Assembly: GCA_014860355.1 (NCBI GenBank) | Contig: JACZJV010000182.1 | Location: 1-53,441, forward strand | DNA from: Burkholderiales bacterium | Lineage (GTDB): Bacteria > Pseudomonadota > Gammaproteobacteria > Burkholderiales > SG8-39 | DNA: 53,441 bases | Direction: 5' to 3' | Shown: positions 35,621 through 43,764 of the stretch, piece by piece | Numbering within the stretch: position 1 is the stretch's first letter | Layout of the letters: each line of letters starts with the position of its first letter | Notes under the pieces: model-generated | What the model was told of the DNA's origin: nothing | The model's database searches: none | The model's input: only the letters and a program-made list of their open reading frames with translations | Made by a program: the position numbers and the translations under genes

Positions 35621-36987
35621 GTGCGGTCGTCCTCCCCTGGCTCCTCCTTCCATTTCAGCACCCGGTAGCGCCGGATGCGGCACTTGGCCGTGCTCACGCC
35701 CGCAAGGCCGGCCTTGCGCTTGAGTTCGGCGAGGAACTGCTCCGGATCGGGCAGGCCGTCCCACACCTGCGGCAAAAAGGTAGCGCGCGATCCGCCGCAC
35801 TCCAGGATCAGGCCGTCTACACCGGGGCGCAGCTGCGCGATCAGGTCGGCGTGATCGGCAAACGCGAGCAGCTTCGGCGTGGCCAGCAGCGAAACCTCCA
35901 TGCGCGTTGCGGCGAGTTCTGCGCGCGCGAGCGGCGCAAATCGCGTGTCGGAAAACGCCGCTGCGCGCGCGTTGTGTCTCACGTCCTCGCCCAGCGAGCG
36001 CTCGGCCTCCAAAGTGCCGATGCAGCCGCGCAATGCGCCGTTCTGCGTCAGCGTGACGAAGCTCGCGCACGCCGGCTTGAGCCAGGCTGCGCCGGGCAGG
36101 GGCTGCGCCTCGCACACGCCCAGCTCGGCCTCTATGCTGTTTCTTGCGATACCAAGCAGGATGCGTCCGTGCTCCGCGGTGAAACGCGGCGCGCCGTCCC
36201 AGAAAGCGAACGAACCATAACCCACCACGCGACCGCGGCCGCCGGCGGTATCCCCGGAATTGCGCAGGTCCAGCAGTTGCGCAGTCAGGCCGTGGCGCTT
36301 GGCCGCAAGCAGCAGGCCCGCGACCGGGGTCGCGCCGCAGGCCTGCTCGTGGTCGATATCGGCGGAAAATCCAAGTATCGCCGTGGCCGTACCCCGGTCG
36401 ATGGTGCGGGCTTCATCATAGGCATGGTAGTGAGACAGGTCCGAACTGACGACGATCAGCGTTTCTTCGCCACCCCAGAGCTTTTCGATCACCTTGGCCA
36501 CCTCCGAGGGCGTGGCCGAGCCCACCGCCAGCGGCACCAGGCTGAATTCGCCCAGCACCCGCTGCAGAAACGGCAGTTGCACTTCCAGCGCATGTTCCTC
36601 TGCGTGCACCGCGCTACTCACCACCACCTGCGGCAAACCGGCGAGCAGGCCGACCGCCGCCTGGTCTATCTGTACCCGGCCCAGCGGCGTTTCGAACGCG
36701 GCCGCCTCCGGCAGGGCGAGTCCGCGCACCGGCACGCGATGGCTGGGACCGAGCAGCACCACGCGGCGCACGATCCCGCGCGCAGGGCGCAGCCTGTCGT
36801 AAGCTTCGGCGGCGACGCCGCCTGAATAGACATAACCGGCATGGGGTACGATCAGCGCCTTGGGAAAACCGGGAACGAGGCCGCCGCCGGCGCTCAGGCC
36901 CAGCATGTCGTCGACGTCCCGGGCCAGTTCGCGCGGGGCGGCCGGATAAAACGCACCGGCAACGGCGGCGGGGCGCAGCGAAATCAT
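35617..36987 (-). CDS. AmmeMemoRadiSam fusion: Memo domain plus AMMECR1 domain
   Basis: 456 residues. N-terminal Memo domain (about 1-265, LRPAAVAGAFYPAAP opening; LIVPHAGYVYSGG; HAEEHALEVQLPFLQ; SSDLSHYHAYDEA, His/Asp/Cys site of the dioxygenase-like fold). C-terminal AMMECR1 domain (about 275-450, ASFVTLTQNGALRGCIGTLEAERSLGED, RMEVSLL). In many bacteria the two are separate genes (A and B); here they are one protein. Start ATG 36987 gives the family N-terminus; in-frame residues upstream look random. Followed by the radical SAM gene in the same unit. Role unknown. Confidence 0.92.
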   Translation of the reverse strand: MISLRPAAVAGAFYPAAPRELARDVDDMLGLSAGGGLVPGFPKALIVPHAGYVYSGGVAAEAYDRLRPARGIVRRVVLLGPSHRVPVRGLALPEAAAFETPLGRVQIDQAAVGLLAGLPQVVVSSAVHAEEHALEVQLPFLQRVLGEFSLVPLAVGSATPSEVAKVIEKLWGGEETLIVVSSDLSHYHAYDEARTIDRGTATAILGFSADIDHEQACGATPVAGLLLAAKRHGLTAQLLDLRNSGDTAGGRGRVVGYGSFAFWDGAPRFTAEHGRILLGIARNSIEAELGVCEAQPLPGAAWLKPACASFVTLTQNGALRGCIGTLEAERSLGEDVRHNARAAAFSDTRFAPLARAELAATRMEVSLLATPKLLAFADHADLIAQLRPGVDGLILECGGSRATFLPQVWDGLPDPEQFLAELKRKAGLAGVSTAKCRIRRYRVLKWKEEPGEDDRT

Positions 36988-37039
36988 GGCTCGGATTCGG
37001 GAGAGGCCATATTTCATTCTAGGCCAGCCCGAGCCCGGG

Positions 37040-37558
37040 TCAAGCTCGATTGCCTGGTGTCGCGATAAAGCCGTCCAACAAGTCGAGCACGCCTTGGAGC
37101 GCGACAATCACCGACTGCTGCCGCACGCTTTCCCGATCCCCATCGAAGCGCCGCGTTTCCGCGCCATGCGTCCCCTCCTTCAAGCCCCAGGCGAAGCACA
37201 CGGTGCCCACCGGCTTTTCCGGCGAACCGCCGCCGGGGCCGGCGATGCCGGTAACCGCGACTGCCACTTGCGCGCGGCTGTGCGCCAGCGCTCCTTCCGC
37301 CATCTCGCGCGCAGTCTGTTCGCTCACCGCACCACGCTCGCTCAGGGTCGCGGCGCTTACCCCGAGCATCTCCTGCTTGGCCTCATTCGAATAGGTGACG
37401 AAGCCGCGCTCGAACCAGTCCGAGCTGCCGGCGATGGCGGTGATCGCCTGGGCGACCCAACCGCCGGTGCAGGATTCGGCGGTTGCAAGCATGGCGCCCT
37501 GCGCCTTCAGCTTTGCGCCGACCCGTGTCGCAAGCGTGGCGATCATGTCAGCGCTCAT
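37040..37558 (-). CDS. pncC: CinA-family nicotinamide-nucleotide amidohydrolase
   Basis: 172 residues, the stand-alone C-terminal CinA domain. ATAESCTGGWVAQAIT near residues 23-38 and GIAGPGGGSPEKPVGTVC near 104-121 carry the catalytic Ser and glycine loop. Converts NMN to nicotinate mononucleotide in pyridine recycling. ATG 37558 is seven bases after the pgpA stop. Usual neighbour in this betaproteobacterial operon. Confidence 0.93.
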   Translation of the reverse strand: MSADMIATLATRVGAKLKAQGAMLATAESCTGGWVAQAITAIAGSSDWFERGFVTYSNEAKQEMLGVSAATLSERGAVSEQTAREMAEGALAHSRAQVAVAVTGIAGPGGGSPEKPVGTVCFAWGLKEGTHGAETRRFDGDRESVRQQSVIVALQGVLDLLDGFIATPGNRA

Positions 37559-37564
37559 CGGGCA

Positions 37565-38071
37565 TCAACCGATCAGGGCCTTAGTCGCGGCCATGGCCAG
37601 CAGCGTATAGAACGCGGCGAGCACGTCGTCCAGCATCACCCCCAGGCCGCCCTTCAGCCGGGCGTCAACCTGGCGGATAGGCGGCGGTTTGAGCACATCG
37701 AAAAAGCGAAAGCCGAAAAACGCGAACGCCTGCCACTGCCATGCTTGCGGCGTGAGCATCAGCACCAGCTGGAACGCGACGATTTCGTCCCAGTTCATGC
37801 CGCTGTGATCGGCAATGCCCAGGTCGCGCCCGGTGCGCGCGCAGGCCCACACGCCCAGCGCGAACAGCGCCGCGATGAGCGCCAGCTGCGCGGCAGGCCC
37901 GTAGGGCGACAGCAGTTCGGCGCTGATCCAGTAGACGGGAAAGCCGAGCAGCGTGCCCACCGTGCCGGGCGCAAAGGGCGACAAGCCGGTGCCGAAGCCA
38001 AGCGCGATGAAGCGCGCCGGATGCGCCAGCATGAAGCCCGCGCCCGGTCGCAGGATGGCATCAGCTGCCAA
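37565..38071 (-). CDS. pgpA: Phosphatidylglycerophosphatase A
   Basis: 168 residues with the chosen start. Removes phosphate from phosphatidylglycerophosphate in the inner membrane. Typical PgpA segments: HPARFIALGFGTGLSPFAPGTVGTL, GMNWDEIVAFQLVLM (acidic site), FRFFDVLKPPPIR and KGGLGVMLDDVLAAFY, with about four spans. Start uncertain: TTG at 38071 keeps the family N-terminus with a G-rich ribosome site, ATG 38032 would shorten it, ATG 38119 would overlap thiL by 59 bases. Confidence 0.9.
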   Translation of the reverse strand: MAADAILRPGAGFMLAHPARFIALGFGTGLSPFAPGTVGTLLGFPVYWISAELLSPYGPAAQLALIAALFALGVWACARTGRDLGIADHSGMNWDEIVAFQLVLMLTPQAWQWQAFAFFGFRFFDVLKPPPIRQVDARLKGGLGVMLDDVLAAFYTLLAMAATKALIG

Positions 38072-39026
38072 AGTGGTCGAACCCCCCGCTTGCGATGTGC
38101 ATGATGCTTCCGCCCGCATCGTACACGCACACCGCTCCCGGCCCGCCTGCGCCGACGCTGCCGATGCGAGTCAGCGTCAAGCCCAGCCCGGCTGCGAGTG
38201 CTTCGACCCTTGCGCGCGCGTCCGGGCTGGCGGTGAATGCGAGTTCGTAATCGTCGCCGCCGGCGAGCAGGCATTGCTGCGCGAGGCGCTCGTCCGCGCA
38301 AGCTTTGAGCGCGCGCGAACGCGGCAACTGCGCATAGCGCAGCCCGACGGCCACACCCGAGCGCGCTGCGATGTGGCCCAGATCGGCCACGAGACCGTCG
38401 GAGACGTCGATCGCGCTGGAGGCGATGCCGCGCAGCGCCAGGCCCAACGCGATGCAGGGCACCGGCGTATCCAGGCGCGCAAGACAGTGGGCCAGCGCCG
38501 CATCGCCCAGGCGAATGCGCCGCTCCCGGTGCGCCAGCGCCAGCGCCGCATCACCGGTGCAACCCGAAAGCCAGACCTCGTCGCCGGCTTTGGCGCCGTC
38601 GCGGCGCAAGGCCAGCGCGGGCGGCACCGTGCCTATCACCGTGATGCAGATGTTGCGCGGCCCGCGCGTGGTGTCGCCGCCGACCAGTTCCACGCCGAAA
38701 GCCTGGGCGAGATCGAACAATCCCCGGGCAAACTGCGCGAGCCAGCTCTCGTCGGCATCGGGAATGGCGAGTGCGAGCGTGGCGTAGCGCGGCGCGGCGC
38801 CCATCGCCGCGAGATCGGAAAGATTCACCGCCAGCGCCTTGTGGCCCAGCCTGGCTGCGTCGGCGCCGGCGAGAAAATGCCGTCCCTCGACCAGCATGTC
38901 GGTGGACACGGCCAGCACCTCGCCGGGGTCCGGCGCGAACAAGGCACAGTCGTCGCCCACGCCCAGCAAGGCGCGCTTCACCGGGCGGGTAAAATGGCGG
39001 CGGATGATGTCGAATTCAGACGCCAA
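38061..39026 (-). CDS. thiL: Thiamine-monophosphate kinase
   Basis: 321 residues. ATP-dependent phosphorylation of thiamine phosphate to thiamine diphosphate. Family segments: SEFDIIRRHF, LLGVGDDCALF, LAVSTDMLVEGRHF, AVNLSDLAAMGAAPRYA, ELVGGDTTRGPRNICITVIG, SAIDVSDGLVADLGHIA, LAGGDDYELAFT. Start codon is TTG at 39026, giving the normal MASEFD beginning, six bases after the nusB stop. No ATG alternative seen in frame. Overlaps pgpA by about ten bases. Confidence 0.95.
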   Translation of the reverse strand: MASEFDIIRRHFTRPVKRALLGVGDDCALFAPDPGEVLAVSTDMLVEGRHFLAGADAARLGHKALAVNLSDLAAMGAAPRYATLALAIPDADESWLAQFARGLFDLAQAFGVELVGGDTTRGPRNICITVIGTVPPALALRRDGAKAGDEVWLSGCTGDAALALAHRERRIRLGDAALAHCLARLDTPVPCIALGLALRGIASSAIDVSDGLVADLGHIAARSGVAVGLRYAQLPRSRALKACADERLAQQCLLAGGDDYELAFTASPDARARVEALAAGLGLTLTRIGSVGAGGPGAVCVYDAGGSIMHIASGGFDHFGS

Positions 39027-39032
39027 GTCGGT

Positions 39033-39488
39033 TCAGACCGCAGCAGCCTTGCCCGCGCCGCTCCTGCGCGCGGTCACTTCAGTCGAGCGCAGCTTTGCGG
39101 CAAGTTTGTCAAGCACGCCGTTGACGTATTTGTGGCCGTCGGTTCCGCCGTAGGTTTTCGCCAGTTCCACCGCCTCGTTGATCACGACCTTGTAGGGTAC
39201 GTCGGGCACATGGGAAAACTCGTAGGCGCCGATCAGCAGCACGCCGCGCTCCACCGGCGAGAGTTCGCCGACCGGACGATCGAGCAGGGGACTGAATGCG
39301 GCTTCCAGTTCGGCGGCATCGGCGATGACGCCGTTCAGCAGCCGCTCGAGATAGGCCTGATCGGCCTTGTCGTAGTCCTTGAACTCGGCCAGCTGCGTCC
39401 GAATTTCATCCGCGTGTTCCGCGGCAAGCAACCACTGGTACAAGCCCTGCAACGCCAGCTCGCGCGCCTTATGCCGTGCGTTTTTCAT
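39033..39488 (-). CDS. nusB: Transcription antitermination factor NusB
   Basis: 151 residues, all-helical RNA-binding protein of the rRNA antitermination complex. N-terminal [15 protein letters not shown], mid-protein [21 protein letters not shown] and C-terminal [30 protein letters not shown] segments are those of NusB. Overlaps ribH by 20 bases. Normal place in the rib-nusB-thiL operon. Confidence 0.96.
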   Translation of the reverse strand: MKNARHKARELALQGLYQWLLAAEHADEIRTQLAEFKDYDKADQAYLERLLNGVIADAAELEAAFSPLLDRPVGELSPVERGVLLIGAYEFSHVPDVPYKVVINEAVELAKTYGGTDGHKYVNGVLDKLAAKLRSTEVTARRSGAGKAAAV

Positions 39489-39939
39489 TCCTGATTTCCC
39501 GGGCCAGATTGGCCATCTCCACCGCCACTTCGGCGCAATCGCTGCCCTTCTGCCGCACCCGCGCCAGTGCCTGTTCTTCGGTATCGGTGGTGAGTATGCC
39601 GTTGGCTACCGGCACCCCCGCATCGAGCTGCACCTGGGTGATGCCGGAGGCGGACTCGTTGGACACGACCTCGAAGTGATAGGTATCGCCGCGCACCACC
39701 GCCCCCAGCGCGATCAGCGCATCGTAATGACCGGTGGCCGCGAGCTGCTGCAGCGCAAGCGGAATCTCCAGCGCGCCGGGTACGCTCAGCAGCAGGATGC
39801 GCTCGGGCAGGACGCCGAGCGCGCCCAGGCGCTGCAGGCAGGAGACCTGCAGGCCGGCGCCGATGCTCTCGTTGAAGCGGCCGCGCACGATCGCGATGCG
39901 CAGGTCCGCTGCGTTCAGGCCGGGCTTGATCTCCCTCAT
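39469..39939 (-). CDS. ribH: 6,7-dimethyl-8-ribityllumazine synthase
   Basis: 156 residues. Penultimate step of riboflavin synthesis. [17 protein letters not shown] near the N-terminus, [39 protein letters not shown] (catalytic His) and [16 protein letters not shown] all present. ATG 39939 overlaps the ribBX stop by four bases (ATGA). Confidence 0.96.
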   Translation of the reverse strand: MREIKPGLNAADLRIAIVRGRFNESIGAGLQVSCLQRLGALGVLPERILLLSVPGALEIPLALQQLAATGHYDALIALGAVVRGDTYHFEVVSNESASGITQVQLDAGVPVANGILTTDTEEQALARVRQKGSDCAEVAVEMANLAREIRNEKRTA

Positions 39940-41075
39940 CGTCCCGCTTTCGGCTGTACGTAGTCGGCCACTTCCAGGTCCCAGCCGGCCATGCTGGGCA
40001 TCTTGCGCGGTGTCGCCATCAGGCGCATCTTGCTTACATCGAGGTCGCGCAGGATCTGCGCGCCTATGCCGTAGGTCAGGAGTTCCATTTTCGCCGCCGG
40101 CCGCGGCTTGTCTTCGCTGACGACGCGTTCGGCAAGCTGCATCGCGCTTTCGGCGCAATTGAGCAGCACCATGACGCCGCTGCCCGCCGCGTCGATCGCC
40201 GCCAGCGCCTCGTGCACGCCCCAGGAATGCGCACCCGGCGCGGTGTCGAGCAGGTCGAGCATGGACAGCGGTTCGTGAACGCGCACCAGCGTGGGCGTGT
40301 CGGCGTCGATGGCGCCGCGCACCAGCGCCAGGTGGGTCGCACCCGAGATTTTCTCGCGATAGGCAACCATGCGAAATGCGCCGCACACGGTGGCGATGTC
40401 GCGCTCGGCAATGCGCTCGACCAGCGACTCCGTCTGGCTGCGGAAATGAATAAGATCGGCGATCGTGCCTATTTTCAGGCCGTGCACCTTGCCGAACTCG
40501 ATCAGGTCGGGCAGCCTCGCCATGCTGCCGTCGTCCTTCATGATTTCGCAAATCACCGCCGCCGGTGTAAGGCCCGCGAGCGCGGTCAGGTCGCAGCCGG
40601 CTTCGGTGTGCCCCGCACGCACCAGCACGCCGCCGGGTGCGGCGGCGATCGGAAAAATATGCCCGGGTTGGACGATGTCCCCGGGCTTCGCCCCCTGCGC
40701 CACCGCCGCCTGCACGGTGCGGGCGCGGTCGTGCGCCGAAATCCCGGTGGTGACCCCGGTTGCGGCCTCGATCGAAACGGTAAACGCCGTGCCGTGGGAG
40801 GAACGGTTCTCCAGCGCCATCGGCGGAAGCTGCAACTGGCGGCAGCGCTCCGCGGTCAGGGTGAGGCAAATCAGGCCGCGCGCATGCCTGGCCATGAAGT
40901 TGATCGCTTCGGGCGTGACAAAATCCGCGCCGAATACGAGGTCGCCCTCGTTCTCGCGGTCTTCCTCATCCACCAGGATTACCATTTTGCCGGCCTTGAT
41001 ATCGGCGATGATCTCCTCGGTGCGGCTGATGCTGCCGTCCGATTGCTGGTCGAACAGACGATGGACCTGGTTCAT
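39936..41075 (-). CDS. 3,4-dihydroxy-2-butanone 4-phosphate synthase with degenerate GTP-cyclohydrolase II-like domain (RibBX type)
   Basis: 379 residues. RibB domain intact (about 12-210): [21 protein letters not shown], and [22 protein letters not shown]. The C-terminal half (about 215-375) is related to GTP cyclohydrolase II but has lost the zinc cysteine triad and the GRGIGL-type motif; only [22 protein letters not shown] and [13 protein letters not shown] remind of it. This is the RibBX form described in proteobacteria, probably without cyclohydrolase activity, so a separate ribA should exist elsewhere. First gene of the operon. No FMN riboswitch seen between 41076 and 41250. Confidence 0.9.
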   Translation of the reverse strand: MNQVHRLFDQQSDGSISRTEEIIADIKAGKMVILVDEEDRENEGDLVFGADFVTPEAINFMARHARGLICLTLTAERCRQLQLPPMALENRSSHGTAFTVSIEAATGVTTGISAHDRARTVQAAVAQGAKPGDIVQPGHIFPIAAAPGGVLVRAGHTEAGCDLTALAGLTPAAVICEIMKDDGSMARLPDLIEFGKVHGLKIGTIADLIHFRSQTESLVERIAERDIATVCGAFRMVAYREKISGATHLALVRGAIDADTPTLVRVHEPLSMLDLLDTAPGAHSWGVHEALAAIDAAGSGVMVLLNCAESAMQLAERVVSEDKPRPAAKMELLTYGIGAQILRDLDVSKMRLMATPRKMPSMAGWDLEVADYVQPKAGR

Positions 41076-41250
41076 TTGGCGTCACTCCGCGGGGAACCCC
41101 GTGATTATAAGCGTTTCCCCGGGTGCCAGCGGCTGCTCGCGCGAACTTGAGCAAGGTCAAACAAATTGCTCATTTGGCCGCCGCCTGGGCGCAAAACCGC
41201 TTGCGCGGGGTCTATATTTGACTCATCGACCATTCGAGACGATCACTATC

Positions 41251-42999
41251 ATGTCCGCCACCCAGGTGAAACCCGGCGAGCACACCATGTCGCAGCATCC
41301 CGCCGCGCCTGCGCCGCCGGACCTCGTGCGCACCCTGCAATCGGTGCTCGACCCCTTTGGCATGTACGCATCGATATTCCAGTCGCAGCAGGCCTGGGCG
41401 CAGCACCCGCAGGAATGGCTGCATGCGATGGACAAATTCGCGCGCGAATCCGGCGCGCTGGAAGTGCATGCGTTCCGCCGCGCCCTCGGACTGGAGCAGG
41501 AGGACTACATCAAGCCGGCCGAAGGCGACGCGCGCTTCGACGCCGACGAATGGCGCGACAGTCCTTTGCACGACCTGCTCAAGCAGCGCTACCTGCTCTA
41601 TACCCGCTGGATCGGAGAGGCTGTCTACGACACTCCCGCGATGACCAAGCACAACCGGCGCCGCGCCGCATTCTGGGTGCGCCAGTGGTTCAACGCGCTT
41701 GCCCCGTCCAACTTTTTTTTCACCAACCCGGTGGCCATACGCAAATTCTACGAAACGGACGGCGAAAGCGTGCTCGCGGGCCTCAGGAACTGGTCCGAAG
41801 ACCAGCGCGCGGGGGACTTGCGCATGGTCGACGGCAGCGGCTTTTCGGTGGGCCGCAACCTGGCGACCACCCCCGGATCGGTGGTATTCCGCAACGAGCT
41901 GATCGAACTGATCCATTACGCCCCGGTGACCGCGCAGGTACACGCAGTGCCGCTGCTGTTCGTGCCGCCCTGGATCAACAAGTTCTACGTCCTCGATCTG
42001 AACGAGAAGAAGAGCATGGTGCGCTACCTGCTGAAGCAGGGTTTTTCAGTGTTCGTCATCAGCTGGCGCAATCCCGACGCGAGCATGGCGGACACCACGT
42101 TCGAAGACTACGTCCTCGAGGGCGTGCTCGCCGCGGTCGAAGCCGTGCGCGGGGCATGCGGGGTGGCACAGGTGCACGCCATCGGCTACTGCCTCGGCGG
42201 CACCGCGCTGGCGACGCTGATGGCCTGGTTGAACCGCGAGTACGCCGGCAAACCCGGAATGCCGGTCGCAAGCTGGAGCATGCTGGCGTCGCTGGTGGAT
42301 TTTTCGAGGGCGGGCGAGATCGAAACCTTCCTCAACGAGGAAGGCCTGCGGAAGGTGGAGGAGGTGCTCGCGCGCAAAGGCTACCTCGACGGCCGCGAAA
42401 TGAGCATGACCTTCCGCCTGCTGCGCCCCAACAGCCTCATCTGGCACTATTTTGTGCATAATTATCTCTATGGCGAAACGCCGCCGGCCATGGACGTGCT
42501 GTACTGGAACACCGACTGCACGCGCCTTCCGCGTGCCATGCATAGCTTTTACCTGCGCAACTGCTACGTCAGGAACGCGCTGGCGCAACGGGACGGCATC
42601 AACATCGGCGCTCACCCGATCGACCTGCGGCGCATCGTTCAGCCCCTGTACGCAGTCGGTTCCGACGAAGACCACATCACGCCCTGGCGCGGCACCTTCA
42701 AGACCTGCACCCTGGTAGGCGGCACCGCGCGCTACGCCCTTTCCACATCGGGTCACATCCTCGGCATCATCAACCCGCCGGTCACCCCGCCCAAGCGCGC
42801 CTACTGGGCAGGCGATTGGAAGGGGGAGACCGAGGGCAAGGCGTGGCGCGGCCGGCATCAGCAGCTCGCCGGCAGTTGGTGGCCGGACTGGACGCGCTGG
42901 CTGGCGAAGCAGTGCGGACCGCTACGGCGGCCACCTGATGTGAGCAGGAAATACCCGGCGCTGTGCCCGGCGCCCGGCACCTACGTGCTCGAGCACTGA
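41251..42999 (+). CDS. phaC: Class I poly(3-hydroxyalkanoate) synthase PhaC
   Basis: 582 residues. Polymerises 3-hydroxyacyl-CoA into PHA granules. Alpha/beta hydrolase domain with the lipase-like box GYCLGG (nucleophile Cys314), Asp in VGSDEDHITPW and His in STSGHILGIINPP; family N-terminal region NFFFTNPVAIRKFYETDGESVLAG. Start at ATG 41251; an ATG at 41287 is possible. Divergent from ribBX. phaA, phaB and phasin genes are not next to it. Confidence 0.95.
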   Translation: MSATQVKPGEHTMSQHPAAPAPPDLVRTLQSVLDPFGMYASIFQSQQAWAQHPQEWLHAMDKFARESGALEVHAFRRALGLEQEDYIKPAEGDARFDADEWRDSPLHDLLKQRYLLYTRWIGEAVYDTPAMTKHNRRRAAFWVRQWFNALAPSNFFFTNPVAIRKFYETDGESVLAGLRNWSEDQRAGDLRMVDGSGFSVGRNLATTPGSVVFRNELIELIHYAPVTAQVHAVPLLFVPPWINKFYVLDLNEKKSMVRYLLKQGFSVFVISWRNPDASMADTTFEDYVLEGVLAAVEAVRGACGVAQVHAIGYCLGGTALATLMAWLNREYAGKPGMPVASWSMLASLVDFSRAGEIETFLNEEGLRKVEEVLARKGYLDGREMSMTFRLLRPNSLIWHYFVHNYLYGETPPAMDVLYWNTDCTRLPRAMHSFYLRNCYVRNALAQRDGINIGAHPIDLRRIVQPLYAVGSDEDHITPWRGTFKTCTLVGGTARYALSTSGHILGIINPPVTPPKRAYWAGDWKGETEGKAWRGRHQQLAGSWWPDWTRWLAKQCGPLRRPPDVSRKYPALCPAPGTYVLEH

Positions 43000-43055
43000 G
43001 CCCGACGGCATAGGCGCCTGCGGGCGCGGCGCCGCCATTGCCGGTTCCGGCTGCC

Positions 43056-43742
43056 TCAGTAGTCCTGGTATTGCCTGCCCGAACCCACGAATGGCGGCAC
43101 CCGGCCGACCAGGGCCTCCAGCATGATCAGTTCCGCATCGCTGTGGTTGATCACCGGCGCGACCTCGATCATCTTGATCGGCGTGTCCCCATGGGCGTAG
43201 ATGTAGCGCGGCGCGTCGTGGTGGGTGGTGCTCACGGTTTCCCTGGCTGCGGGCATGTTGCCGGCCTGCAGGTCCACCACGCCATAGCAGGTGCAGACAT
43301 AGGTACGTTCGGCTTCGACCTCGAGGTATATGCCGGTGCCGCGTATGCCTACGGCGGCGGTGGGCGTGGTGATGTTGCGCCGCCCGCGGCCGAACACGGA
43401 CAGCAGCTTGCCCGTAACCAGTCGCAGCGAATCGATCAGCGCACCGCCGCCTGCGGTATGCAGTTCGCTGTTCTGGCGCAGCAGAAACGCATCCTCGCCG
43501 ACAGCGAATACGGCCAGCCCCCCGGCCGCGGTGACGATACTGTCGCCTGGTTTCACCGCGGTGCCCGCCTCGGCCGCGCGGGCGTTGACCAGCACTTCGC
43601 CCTTGATCATGACCATGCCACTGGACTGCTGGCGCTGGGCCAGCGCGTCGCGCAGCAAGAGCGGCATGAGCGCGCCGCCGAGCAGCGCGCGCTTTAGCCA
43701 CTCGCGCCGCCGCCACGCAATGGAATTGCCGTCCTGATTCAT
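43056..43742 (-). CDS. FecR-domain protein with twin-arginine signal
   Basis: 228 residues. N-terminus has RRREWLKRALLGGALMPLLL, a twin-arginine type export signal with cleavage probably after ALA near residue 35. The rest is a FecR domain (VKPGDSIVTAAGGLAVFAV, NSELHTAGG, VTGKLLSVFGRGRRNITTPT, AVGIRGTGIYLEVEAERTY). Here it is not with a sigma factor or TonB receptor; stand-alone FecR-domain proteins are usually secreted beta-proteins of unknown role. Lies 22 bases after fadD in the same direction. Confidence 0.82.
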   Translation of the reverse strand: MNQDGNSIAWRRREWLKRALLGGALMPLLLRDALAQRQQSSGMVMIKGEVLVNARAAEAGTAVKPGDSIVTAAGGLAVFAVGEDAFLLRQNSELHTAGGGALIDSLRLVTGKLLSVFGRGRRNITTPTAAVGIRGTGIYLEVEAERTYVCTCYGVVDLQAGNMPAARETVSTTHHDAPRYIYAHGDTPIKMIEVAPVINHSDAELIMLEALVGRVPPFVGSGRQYQDY

Positions 43743-43764
43743 GCCGGGCGCGCCGGGATCCGGA

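Noticed and set aside
41076-41250. FMN riboswitch upstream of ribBX
   Set aside because: The conserved RFN segments are not present in the 175-base gap; only a small GC palindrome and AT-poor sequence are seen.
41251-42999. A PHA operon around phaC
   Set aside because: Neither phaA, phaB, phaR nor phasin genes are adjacent; neighbours are ribBX (divergent) and a FecR-domain gene on the opposite strand.
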